Below are positions 25,953 through 33,570 of a stretch of DNA of 38,092 nt, piece after piece. This DNA is from Mixta sp. Marseille-Q2659. Lineage in GTDB: Bacteria > Pseudomonadota > Gammaproteobacteria > Enterobacterales > Enterobacteriaceae. The DNA lies in the NCBI RefSeq assembly GCF_940807255.1, contig NZ_CALNWY010000033.1:1-38092 (forward strand). Direction: 5' to 3'. The position numbers and the translations under genes were made by a program. Below the pieces are notes generated by a model that was not told the DNA's origin, searched no databases, and was given only the letters and a program-made list of their open reading frames with translations. The number at the start of each line of letters is the position of its first letter. Position 1 is the stretch's first letter.

Positions 25953-26291
25953 TTATTTCCCACAGGTATACGTAATCATCCGATCCTGCTGGGGATCGAT
26001 CAGGCGGAACTGCTTGTCAGAGATGCGCTGTGCCAGATAGCCCTCTTTGGTTACCGCCGCCGGAATATAGCGCGTGCGATCGGTTGAGTGCAGCGGGCCG
26101 CTTTCCACTTTTACCTTGTCATTCGCTACGCTAAAAGAGCTGACCAAATCAAACACTCTGCCATGGGTCACCGCGCTTTCCTGACAATAAATTGAGGCAA
26201 CCTTGCCTGGGCACTCCACGCCCTGCGGGCCGGAAGCGCAGCCGACAAGCAACACAGGAACGATAAACAGGGCCATTCGCAGCATATTCAT
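25953..26291 (-). CDS. Small hypothetical lipoprotein, 112 aa
   Basis: The start at 26291 (MNMLRMALFIVP) is chosen because it opens the signal peptide and has GGAG eleven bases upstream; the frame is open to 26486. A lipobox LLVGCAS (Cys near residue 17) predicts a lipoprotein. The mature part has a Cys pair (ECPGKVASIYCQES), beta-rich middle (FDLVSSFSVANDKVKVESG) and ends in ITYTCGK. Family not recognised. The downstream side converges on the copper-storage gene. Confidence 0.75.
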   Translation of the reverse strand: MNMLRMALFIVPVLLVGCASGPQGVECPGKVASIYCQESAVTHGRVFDLVSSFSVANDKVKVESGPLHSTDRTRYIPAAVTKEGYLAQRISDKQFRLIDPQQDRMITYTCGK

Positions 26292-26502
26292 TGCTTTTTT
26301 ATCTCCGGGCTTTCCCTGCCGCCGGGCGGACAGTAACGGGCGCAGCAGCAGAACGCATGTTGAAAAGCATAGCACCGGCACAACGAAAGCGGCGGAATTG
26401 ATCGGCGCCTTCGCTTTGGCGCCAGTGAAAAAAAGTGACTTAACTTGGTTTGACGCGATAATTTTGGCAACTGTGCGCCCTGTCACGTAAGGGAAGGAAG
26501 GA

Positions 26503-26682
26503 ATGAAAGAAGAAGAAGCAAGCCTGATGCTGATTCGTCACGCAATTGACAGCCTGCCGCAGCCGCAGAAAGCGCAGGTGGAAGCCTGTATTGGCCGGAT
26601 CAAAGGCGTTATGAACGACTATCAGGAAGAGGATGCGGGGCTGGCATTAATGCTGGTGGCCGCAGAGGTTGCCGCTGAATAG
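26503..26682 (+). CDS. Hypothetical small protein, 59 aa
   Basis: A short gene with AAGGAAGGA immediately upstream of the ATG. The product is all-helical and acidic (MKEEEASLMLIRHAIDSLP onward; ending LALMLVAAEVAAE). It contains no signal peptide or known motif. Codon use matches neighbouring genes. A weak hairpin (GCGGAT with ATCCGC, 26705-26721) lies after it, before the convergent DUF4186 gene. Function unknown. Confidence 0.65.
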   Translation: MKEEEASLMLIRHAIDSLPQPQKAQVEACIGRIKGVMNDYQEEDAGLALMLVAAEVAAE

Positions 26683-26738
26683 CGCAACCTGGCACAAAAT
26701 TTGAGCGGATCTAAAATCCGCCCGATGCAGCCGTCAGT

Positions 26739-27095
26739 TTAGCGGTTCATCTCTTTAACCAGCCAGGCGTGGATCACCGTAACGATATAGCGCTGCTGTT
26801 CGGCGCTTAACGGCTGATGTGCCGCGATCCGGTGCCATTTTTCCAGACAGCCACGGCAGCAGGTCGCGGTAGCATGTTGGGCGATAAAGACCGGATGGCC
26901 CCGCATTGGCGTTTGCTTGCCGTCGTTACGCGGTTCGGCATCGGCCAGGCGTTGAGCGATAAAATCCGCGGCGTGCCGATCGATCGTTTCCGGGCCTTTC
27001 TCCAGACAATATTGGTACTCTTTGCTGCCCAGCCGGAAGCGACGACGAAAAGGCGAGGCGGCCAGGCGCTGAAACAGCCGATCAAGTTCAGACAT
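26739..27095 (-). CDS. DUF4186 family protein
   Basis: The 118 residues show the DUF4186 hallmark blocks: FRRRFRLGSKEYQYCLEKG, TIDRHAADFIAQRLA, the highly conserved NDGKQTPMRGHPVFIAQHAT and ATCCRGCLEKWHRI. The paired Cys-Cys and Cys with nearby His could form a metal site, but no function is established for the family. CAGGAG lies five bases before the ATG. Cytoplasmic, monocistronic. Confidence 0.9.
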   Translation of the reverse strand: MSELDRLFQRLAASPFRRRFRLGSKEYQYCLEKGPETIDRHAADFIAQRLADAEPRNDGKQTPMRGHPVFIAQHATATCCRGCLEKWHRIAAHQPLSAEQQRYIVTVIHAWLVKEMNR

Positions 27096-27282
27096 AAAGA
27101 CTCCTGTTTATCCCGCCGATCTTAACGGCGCAGGCCGTAGTGTCAAACCGGCAGCGCTGGCGCAGGAATTTCTGCAACCTTTTGCGCCAGATCAAACCCC
27201 TGATTCGCATTTTCGGCGCGCTCAGACTAAGGATTATAGGGTCGTTATTTTTTTACTCTTTACGCTAAGGATTAGTGCATTT

Positions 27283-27666
27283 ATGAAAAGGTTGTTGTTC
27301 GCTGCGGGATTACTGACGCTGCTGTCCGCCTCCGCCCAGGGCGAAACCGAATTCCAGCTTACCTGTCCGGGACGTCCGGTGATGACCATTTCGCGCGCGC
27401 AACATGGCCTGTCGACGCTAATGTGGCCGCAGCGCCATTTCCAGGTCGCCTCCGGGCAGACGCATCACACCATGAAAAACGGCGCCAAAGTCTCCATTAC
27501 CCGTTTTCGCAACGGCGATCGCTTAGTGATTAATCAAACCAGCGGCGAAGCCTGGTTCGCCTATCACAATAGTGAAAAGCTGCTGCCCTGTAGCCGAAGC
27601 GCAAAACGGGAAGTGGATGCGGTCACGCTGGAGCGTTTTGACGACCGCAACCATATCGATTCGTAA
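27283..27666 (+). CDS. Hypothetical secreted protein, 127 aa
   Basis: A signal peptide is clear (MKRLLFAAGLLTLLSASAQG, cleavage after the Ala-rich end), so the protein should be periplasmic. The mature part has two Cys (LTCPGRP and LLPCSRS) that could form a disulfide, and a beta-rich middle (AKVSITRFRNGDRLVINQTS). AAGGA lies eleven bases upstream of the ATG. It ends one base before the convergent ldcA stop. I do not recognise the family. Confidence 0.75.
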   Translation: MKRLLFAAGLLTLLSASAQGETEFQLTCPGRPVMTISRAQHGLSTLMWPQRHFQVASGQTHHTMKNGAKVSITRFRNGDRLVINQTSGEAWFAYHNSEKLLPCSRSAKREVDAVTLERFDDRNHIDS

Positions 27667-27667
27667 T

Positions 27668-28624
27668 TTACACCTGATTTTCCGATGTTGCAGCGGTGCG
27701 TAAGACCGGGTGACCACTGATGCGCAGGCTCGCCTGCCCCTGATGGACGCTCAGCGCGCCGCGTGCCCCCAGCGGCAGCGTTACCGTAGCCTGCTCATGG
27801 CCGAAATCAAGGCCGTCAATCACTGGCAGGCCGGTCAGGTCGCGAATGCGTTGCCAGACGGTAGCGAAACCGAAGCCGTTATCATAGTCCGTCGGGGTAA
27901 AGCCGCTGAAGCTGCCCGCGACAATCGCCCGCTGGCGCGCCAGAATACCGCACTGATGCAGCTGCAGCAGCATGCGCTCGGTGCGGAACGGATGCTCGTT
28001 GATATCCTCGATCACCAGAATACCGTCATCGATCTGCGGCATCCACGGCGTGCCGACCAGCGTCATAATCATCGCCAGATTACCGCCCCACAGCGTGCCT
28101 TCTGTCTCAGCGAGCGGCTGTGCGCTGCTGTGCCATGAGAGCGTAAATTCCGGTGAGGTTAACGCCTGCCAGAAGCGCTCCCAGGTAAACGCTGAAAGGT
28201 CCGGTGCGCCGAAATTGCCGCACAGCATGGGGCCGCTGAAGGTGATCAGCCCCGACTGCGCCAGTAATGCCAGCTGCAACGCCGTCAGATCGCTGTGGCC
28301 GCACAGCGCGACCGGCTGCGCCGCCAGCTGCTGCTTCAGTCCGGCGTAGTCGATTTGATCCAGCAGTCGCGTCACGCCGTAACCGCCGCGCACCGCCAGA
28401 ATAATATCGGGCAGCGGACTGAGCCGGGCGAGGGCGTTAATATCCTGCAGCCGTTCGGCATCGCTGCCGGCGAAACGCTGAAAGCGGCGGCCGGTCACGC
28501 TCTGGTTGGCAACCTGATGGCCTGCCTGCTGTAATCGCTGGATACCCAGCGCGGCGGCAGGCTGGTTATGGCAGTAGCCGGAAGGCGCAATAAGATGAAA
28601 GGTGCGGGGCGTTTGCGGGTTCAT
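27668..28624 (-). CDS. ldcA: LD-carboxypeptidase LdcA (muramoyltetrapeptide carboxypeptidase)
   Basis: The start at 28624 (MNPQTPRTFHLIAPSG) has CAGGAG nine bases upstream; the frame is open to 28714. The 318 residues carry the serine peptidase S66 triad: nucleophile Ser in LCGHSDLTAL, Glu in VIEDINEHPFRTERML, and His in GLDFGHEQATVTLPLG. LdcA removes the terminal D-Ala from tetrapeptides in the cytoplasm during murein recycling. It is divergent from emtA as in E. coli. Confidence 0.93.
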   Translation of the reverse strand: MNPQTPRTFHLIAPSGYCHNQPAAALGIQRLQQAGHQVANQSVTGRRFQRFAGSDAERLQDINALARLSPLPDIILAVRGGYGVTRLLDQIDYAGLKQQLAAQPVALCGHSDLTALQLALLAQSGLITFSGPMLCGNFGAPDLSAFTWERFWQALTSPEFTLSWHSSAQPLAETEGTLWGGNLAMIMTLVGTPWMPQIDDGILVIEDINEHPFRTERMLLQLHQCGILARQRAIVAGSFSGFTPTDYDNGFGFATVWQRIRDLTGLPVIDGLDFGHEQATVTLPLGARGALSVHQGQASLRISGHPVLRTAATSENQV

Positions 28625-28808
28625 TAATGGACACTCCTGAATAACACGACTGGCCGGAAGGGCATAGCTGGCGTGATGATGACGAAAAGCCCGGCTAAAG
28701 TCATCATTTGTCACACTTTATTCTGCAATTCAGAAAAGCGGCAATTTTTAAAAACGCGCCGCTCAGTAAGATGACACAGAGCAACGAGGCGACAAGGAAC
28801 CCGACAGC

Positions 28809-29435
28809 GTGAAAATGAGGATGCTGGTGCTTTCAGCACTGTTACTGGCGGGCTGCGCCAGTAAAACCGCCAGAGAAACCCATCACGAGCAACAAACACC
28901 ATTGACCAAAGCGCCGCCGGCACGCGTTTCGCAGGCCTGGTCGATGTTTACCGAAAACGCCGCCAGTCATTACGGCGTTGATCAACGCTTAATTAACGCG
29001 ATTATTAGCGTTGAATCGGGCGGCGATCCCGATGTGATCAGCCGCTCCAATGCCGTTGGCCTGATGCAAATTAAAGCCTCTACCGCCGGACGGGAAGTTT
29101 ATCGCGCCCAGGGACGGCACGGGCAGCCTTCCACGCGCGAACTGCGCGATCCTGCAAAAAATATCGATATTGGTACCGCCTATATTCGCCTGCTGCAACA
29201 GCGCCAGCTTGCAGGCATTCGCAATCCGCAAACCCTGCGTGACGCCACTATCGTCGCTTATGCCAACGGCGCGGGCGCGTTGCTGCGTACCTTTTCCCGC
29301 GACCGCGATCGCGCCATTGCCATGATTAATGAGATGTCACCGGAAGAATTTCGGCGCCATGTGCAGACCAAACATCCGGCTGCACAGGCGCCGCGTTACC
29401 TGTGGAAGGTGAATACCGCTTACCGCACCATCTGA
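28809..29435 (+). CDS. emtA: Endo-type membrane-bound lytic murein transglycosylase EmtA (MltE)
   Basis: The GTG at 28809 lies ten bases after AGGA. The 208 residues have a lipobox LLAGCAS and the SLT fold: catalytic Glu in ISVESGGDPD, SNAVGLMQIKASTAGRE, and ATIVAYANGAGALLRTFS. It follows E. coli MltE to the APRYLWKV end. The enzyme cuts glycan strands internally in the outer-membrane-facing periplasm. Its stop codon lies inside the end of the convergent mscS-family gene (16-base overlap). Confidence 0.94.
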   Translation: MKMRMLVLSALLLAGCASKTARETHHEQQTPLTKAPPARVSQAWSMFTENAASHYGVDQRLINAIISVESGGDPDVISRSNAVGLMQIKASTAGREVYRAQGRHGQPSTRELRDPAKNIDIGTAYIRLLQQRQLAGIRNPQTLRDATIVAYANGAGALLRTFSRDRDRAIAMINEMSPEEFRRHVQTKHPAAQAPRYLWKVNTAYRTI

Positions 29436-30568
29436 GTTTCACGGTCAGCTTGCTGGCCGTCTTCCTCTTCGTTTGACGCTTTCCCCGACATATTCACTTC
29501 CGGCAGCGTGCCGCCGGTAAATTGCACATGGCGAATCGGGAAGGCGAAGTGGACATCCAGCGCGGCCAGCCGCTCCATCAGCTGCAGGTTAATCTCCTGC
29601 TGAATATCCATATATTTGTTGTAATCGGCGTCGGTGACGATATAGATCACCTCATAGGTCAGCTGCGAGACATCGAACGATAAAAAGTGGGCGCGATCGA
29701 AGCGCGTCTGCTCCACGCCCTGAATAATCTCTTTAACGATGCCGCCGATCTGGCGCGCTTTCTCCGCCGGCGTGTTGTAGCTGATGCCAAAGCGGAACTG
29801 AATGCGTCGCTCCTGCATCCGCTTATAGTTATGAATAGTTTGCTGCAGCAGCACGGCGTTGGCGCAGACAATTTGCTCGCCGTTCAGGCTACGAATACGG
29901 GTGGTTTTTAAGCCGATATGTTCAATCGATCCGGCAACATCGTTGAAAACGATAAAGTCGCCAATCTCGAAAGGTTTATCCAGCCCGATGGCCAGCGACG
30001 CGAATACATCGCTCAGCACCGTCTGAATCGCCAGCGCGACCGCAATACCGCCCACGCCTAAACTGGCGACCAGCGCGGTAATGTTGACGCCCATATTCGA
30101 CAGGATCGCCAGCATCATAATCGCCCAGATAAATACCCGTAGCATAATGCCGAGGATCACCATGGTGACCGGATTACGCACGTGCGACGGCTCGCGCAGC
30201 ATATTCCGCAGCCACAGGCGTACGCCGCAATCCAGCCACAGCGCGAACTGCAACATCAGGGCGATAAACCAGCCGTGGGAAATGCGGCTGTGCCAGGCGG
30301 CGGGCAAATCAACAAATTTAAGGGCGATCAGCAGGGAAAAGATAAACAGCAGCAGGCGGCTGGTAGTGCGCAGCATCTCGACGGCGATATTGTAAAACCG
30401 CGAGCTGTGATCGTTACTGAAACGCCCCAGGCGCGAGCTAATAAAGCTGATTAGCGAACGCAGCAGCCAGTAAATGATGACGGTTCCGGCGACGATGATA
30501 ACCGTATTAAACCAGAACGTTTGGTTAAACAGCAGCGCCAGATTCCGGTCGGAAAACAGAGTTTCCAT
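29420..30568 (-). CDS. MscS-family mechanosensitive channel protein
   Basis: The start at 30568 (METLFSDRNLALLF) has AGGAG ten bases upstream; an open extension to 30715 would run into ycgR. The 382 residues have about five membrane helices. The pore-lining helix shows the MscS Gly/Ala pattern (LVASLGVGGIAVALAIQTVLSD), followed by FEIGDFI and the beta domain (GSIEHIGLKTTRIRSLNG). The C-terminal cytoplasmic cage is complete. It resembles the smaller YnaI/YbdG-type channels, but the exact orthologue is unclear. It sits between emtA and ycgR, a place empty in E. coli. Confidence 0.92.
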   Translation of the reverse strand: METLFSDRNLALLFNQTFWFNTVIIVAGTVIIYWLLRSLISFISSRLGRFSNDHSSRFYNIAVEMLRTTSRLLLFIFSLLIALKFVDLPAAWHSRISHGWFIALMLQFALWLDCGVRLWLRNMLREPSHVRNPVTMVILGIMLRVFIWAIMMLAILSNMGVNITALVASLGVGGIAVALAIQTVLSDVFASLAIGLDKPFEIGDFIVFNDVAGSIEHIGLKTTRIRSLNGEQIVCANAVLLQQTIHNYKRMQERRIQFRFGISYNTPAEKARQIGGIVKEIIQGVEQTRFDRAHFLSFDVSQLTYEVIYIVTDADYNKYMDIQQEINLQLMERLAALDVHFAFPIRHVQFTGGTLPEVNMSGKASNEEEDGQQADRETQMVR

Positions 30569-30668
30569 TAGGGAACATCTCCTTACGGTTGATGGAATGG
30601 ACAAAAAAATCAACTGTAAGCCTGGCTCAGGTGAGTGGCCTTTGCCAGGCGTGGAGAGTGGAAGCTGG

Positions 30669-31403
30669 TTAACGGAAGCGCATCGCCTTCTCGCGCGCCG
30701 TGCGTTCCAGGGCAAAAATGATCTGTTGCAGCTGGCGTTCTTTGGCCGGGCCGAGCGAGGTAAAGCTGAAGCTCAGGCGTGGCGTGGAGATAGTTTCATT
30801 TTTGCTGCTGACCGTGGTGCGCGCGCCTACGTGCAACAGCTGCGCGTCCACCTGCAGCTCGCCATATTCACCCATATCCAGCCGCAGGCCGCGCCAGATT
30901 TCGCCGCTGGCCAGCGTTTCCGGCATCGCGCCTTCGACCAGTACGCCGATGCCGCCCAGCGAAATATCCTGCAGGCGCAGACGCGCTTTGCTGCCGTCAG
31001 GCCAGTTGGCATGGCAGTAAAAAATCGGTTCCAGCGGCGCGCTGATGCGAAAATATTCGCGGCGCTGGATTTGCAGCAGCTCAGGCGGCAGCGGCGTGCT
31101 GAATGCGGGCAAACCGCCAAAGTGTGCGGCTTCCAGCTGCGGCAGGCTGAATTCAACCTTGGCGCCTTTCATTTCCGCCGTGACATTCAGCTTTTGCATC
31201 TCCAGCGTGACCTGGTTGTCATAATCGTTGCTGCCGTAATCGATGACCAGCTGCTCTTTGTCTACGGAAAGAATCCGGCTGATAAACTGGCCGCGCGCAT
31301 GGGAAACCAGGATCGGGGTGTCGTCACGCGCGATATCGCGCAGCACGCCCAGCACCGCCAGCGTGCCTCGTTTGTAATATTGCTCGTTATCTGGCTCTTT
31401 CAC
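30669..31403 (-). CDS. ycgR: Flagellar brake protein YcgR (c-di-GMP-binding PilZ)
   Basis: The 244 residues start at a GTG with a GGGAGCAGGAA ribosome binding site. The N-terminal YcgR domain (about 10-115) begins LAVLGVLRDIARDDTPIL. The PilZ domain (about 115-240) has the c-di-GMP motif RREYFRISAP and DISLGGIGVL, then KNETISTPRLSFSFTSLG, as in E. coli YcgR. When loaded with c-di-GMP it slows the flagellar motor. The nearby EAL phosphodiesterase (22725-24488) could affect the same signal. Confidence 0.95.
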   Translation of the reverse strand: MKEPDNEQYYKRGTLAVLGVLRDIARDDTPILVSHARGQFISRILSVDKEQLVIDYGSNDYDNQVTLEMQKLNVTAEMKGAKVEFSLPQLEAAHFGGLPAFSTPLPPELLQIQRREYFRISAPLEPIFYCHANWPDGSKARLRLQDISLGGIGVLVEGAMPETLASGEIWRGLRLDMGEYGELQVDAQLLHVGARTTVSSKNETISTPRLSFSFTSLGPAKERQLQQIIFALERTAREKAMRFR

Positions 31404-31617
31404 TTCCTGCTCCCGTCAATGCTTAAAAATAGTTACCGCCTTCGTATCCGCTTGTTATCGGCGCTGCCGCGCGGAAATTTATAGCTGCTGTTGCTTTTTA
31501 GGATAAAAAAGCTGCAAAAAGTTATCTCTGAAATCACATAGTTAGAATCATGTCCTATACTTGTTGCCAGAAGTGTGGTGGACAGGTCAGTCGCTAACCG
31601 ATCTCAGGAGGCAGGTA

Positions 31618-31815
31618 ATGTTTTCGAAAAAAGAAACACGTGACAGCCTGGAATATGCGCAAGATCGCTCGCGCGAAGCAAGCAGTGAGCTGTGTCGCGG
31701 AATGAACAACGTAACGCATCAGGCGTGTTCGTATGTAAGAAGTAACCCCTGGGCGGGCGTTGGCGCCGGTGCCGTAGTGGGAATCATCGTTGGTATGTTA
31801 ATTAGCCGTAAATAA
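31618..31815 (+). CDS. Short ElaB/YqjD/DUF883-like membrane-anchored protein
   Basis: The ATG at 31618 has GGAGG eight bases upstream; an open extension to 31561 is unsupported. The 65 residues keep the DUF883 tail (VRSNPWAGVGAGAVVGIIVG, ending SRK): a C-terminal membrane helix with Gly/Ala packing. The soluble part is shorter than in E. coli ElaB or YqjD, which tether ribosomes to the membrane in stationary phase. It lies 13 bases upstream of ymgE and is probably cotranscribed. Confidence 0.82.
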   Translation: MFSKKETRDSLEYAQDRSREASSELCRGMNNVTHQACSYVRSNPWAGVGAGAVVGIIVGMLISRK

Positions 31816-31828
31816 GAAGGAGTTACAG

Positions 31829-32077
31829 ATGGGAATTCTGTCATGGATCATTTTTGGTTTAATCGCCGGTATCATCGCTAAATGGATTATGCCGGGTAAA
31901 GACGGTGGTGGTTTTATCATTACCATCATCCTGGGTATTATCGGTGCCGTAGTCGGCGGCTGGATCAGTACTTTCTTCGGCTTCGGTCGTGTGGATGGCT
32001 TTAACTTCGGCAGCTTCGTGGTCGCGGTTATCGGTGCCATCGTCGTACTGTTTATCTACCGCAAAGTACGTCACTAA
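31829..32077 (+). CDS. ymgE: GlsB/YeaQ/YmgE-family membrane protein
   Basis: The 82 residues match the transglycosylase-associated protein family: GILSWIIFGLIAGIIAKWIM, PGKDGGGFIITIILGIIGAV, VGGWISTFFGFG and a final helix ending FIYRKVRH. Three membrane helices are visible. E. coli YmgE lies next to ycgR and emtA, as here. The role is unproved; family members are stress-induced. The GGAG site lies eight bases before the ATG. Confidence 0.92.
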   Translation: MGILSWIIFGLIAGIIAKWIMPGKDGGGFIITIILGIIGAVVGGWISTFFGFGRVDGFNFGSFVVAVIGAIVVLFIYRKVRH

Positions 32078-32087
32078 GCATCAGCAA

Positions 32088-32118
32088 CAAAAAAGGAGGC
32101 TTCGGCCTCCTTTTTTTT
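32088..32118. terminator. Bidirectional terminator between ymgE and ytfH
   Basis: A stem of GGAGGC and GCCTCC with a TTCG tetraloop is flanked by an A run on the left and eight T residues on the right. It serves both convergent genes and abuts the ytfH stop codon. Confidence 0.92.
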
Positions 32119-32518
32119 ATGGACGCGATGGCGCATTGTGTTCACGTCGGCGCTGCTCGATCAGCGGAAAATGGCTCTCCAGCCAGTCCGCCAGCGCCAG
32201 CACATAAATACTGGCCTGCTGGCCCAGCGGCGTCAGGTTATATTCCACATGCGGCGGCACCACATCCCAGGCTTTGCGCGCCAGCAATCCGTCTTCCTCC
32301 ATGTAACGCAGCGTTTGCGCCAGCATGCGTTCACTGATGCCGCCGACGGCGCGGCGGATTTCGCTAAAACGCAGCGTTTTATCCTGTAGCGCCAGCATCA
32401 CCAGCATGGTCCAGCGGCTGGTCATCCGTTTCAACACCTCACGCGACGGGCAGTCGGGATTGAGCAGTTCGCCGCGCGCAGCCATCACCTCAGATAAGGT
32501 AGCAGATTTTTTTTCCAC
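32117..32518 (-). CDS. ytfH: HxlR-family transcriptional regulator YtfH
   Basis: The GTG at 32518 (VEKKSATLSEV) has AGGA eight bases upstream; the frame is open to 32614 but would overlap qorB. The 133 residues form the winged helix of HxlR regulators: CPSREVLKRMTSRWTMLVML, LRFSEIRRAVGGISERMLAQ, TLRYMEEDGLLAR and VEYNLTPLG. The lone N-terminal Cys (NPDCPSRE) is the redox-sensing position in HxlR/QorR-type regulators. It is divergent from qorB, as in E. coli, and should repress it. Confidence 0.9.
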   Translation of the reverse strand: MEKKSATLSEVMAARGELLNPDCPSREVLKRMTSRWTMLVMLALQDKTLRFSEIRRAVGGISERMLAQTLRYMEEDGLLARKAWDVVPPHVEYNLTPLGQQASIYVLALADWLESHFPLIEQRRREHNAPSRP

Positions 32519-32530
32519 ACTAACATTCCT

Positions 32531-32553
32531 GTAAGTACTTACTTTAAGTAAGT
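32531..32553. promoter_or_regulatory. HxlR-type operator between ytfH and qorB
   Basis: ACTTACTTTAAGTAAGT (32537-32553) is a palindrome about one central base, and it overlaps a second perfect palindrome, GTAAGTACTTAC (32531-32542). The three GTAAGT half-sites match the site type bound by HxlR/QorR regulators. The array lies directly before the ytfH start and about 50 bases before qorB. Confidence 0.8.
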
Positions 32554-32604
32554 CTATCCCGTACGCTGTCTGGACACCATATTTTATCTGAAAGGAGGTA
32601 AACG

Positions 32605-33468
32605 ATGATTGCAATTACGGGTGCGACCGGCCAGCTTGGCCGTCTGGTAATCGACTGCGTATTAACTAAAGTGCCTGCTGAAAAGGTGGTCGCGATTGTG
32701 CGTTCACCCGCCAAAGCGCAGGATCTGGCGGCGAAAGGGGTGATTGTCCGTCAGGGCGATTACAACAATCCTGCCACGCTGGAGAAGGCGCTGGCGGGCG
32801 TAGAACGCCTGTTGCTGATCTCCTCCAGCGAAGTGGGCCAGCGCGCGCCGCAGCACCAGGCGGTGATTGATGCGGCAAAACGAAATGGCGTGAAGTTTGT
32901 GGCTTATACCAGCCTGCTGCATGCCGATCGTTCGCCGTTAGGACTGGCGGAGGAGCATCGCCAAACGGAAGCGGCGCTGGCGGCCTCAGGACTGGCTTAT
33001 GCGCTACTGCGCAACGGCTGGTATACGGAAAACTATGCGGCCAGTATTCCATCGGCGCTGAAATTCAACGCCTTTACCGGCGCGGCGGCGGACGGGCGCA
33101 TCGCTTCCGCCGCGCGGCAGGATTATGCCGCAGCAGCTGCAGCGGTGATTACGCAGGCTGAGCCGGTAAACAAAATCTATGAACTGGCAGGCGACAGCAG
33201 TTATACGCTGGCGGAATTTGCCGCAGAGATTGCGCGGCAAAGTGGTAAACCCATCGCGTGGCATCCTCTTGCGCAGCAGGATTTCGCCGCGTTGCTGATT
33301 GAAGCGGGCTTACCGCAGGGGCTGGCGGAGATGCTGGCGGATTCGGACGCGGGCGCCGCGCAGGGCGGGCTGTATGATGAGAGCGGAACGCTGAGTCAGC
33401 TGATTGGGCGCGCCACTACGCCGTGGCAGGAAACGATCGCTGCCGCACTGAAGGCAAGCCAGGCCTGA
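32605..33468 (+). CDS. qorB: NAD(P)H:quinone oxidoreductase QorB (YtfG)
   Basis: The 287 residues follow E. coli QorB: MIAITGATGQLGRLVID (NmrA-type Rossmann start), VVAIVRSPAKAQDLAAKG, ERLLLISSSEVGQRAPQHQ, KFVAYTSLLHAD, LLRNGWYTENY and YELAGDSSYTL. It reduces quinones with NADPH. AAGGAGG lies eight bases before the ATG. It is divergent from its likely repressor ytfH and ends at a strong hairpin. Confidence 0.95.
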   Translation: MIAITGATGQLGRLVIDCVLTKVPAEKVVAIVRSPAKAQDLAAKGVIVRQGDYNNPATLEKALAGVERLLLISSSEVGQRAPQHQAVIDAAKRNGVKFVAYTSLLHADRSPLGLAEEHRQTEAALAASGLAYALLRNGWYTENYAASIPSALKFNAFTGAAADGRIASAARQDYAAAAAAVITQAEPVNKIYELAGDSSYTLAEFAAEIARQSGKPIAWHPLAQQDFAALLIEAGLPQGLAEMLADSDAGAAQGGLYDESGTLSQLIGRATTPWQETIAAALKASQA

Positions 33469-33490
33469 TAACAGGTTACAGACTGCAGAC

Positions 33491-33524
33491 AAATATAAAG
33501 GAGGCAAAAGCCTCCTTTATATTT
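33491..33524. terminator. Bidirectional terminator between qorB and foxA
   Basis: A perfect fifteen-base-pair stem (AAATATAAAGGAGGC with GCCTCCTTTATATTT) has an AAAA loop. The stem base is A/T-rich on both strands. It lies between convergent genes. Confidence 0.85.
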
Positions 33525-33570
33525 GACTCGCGTTCGGGAGAGCGTGCGCCTCCCGATAGCTGACAAACCG

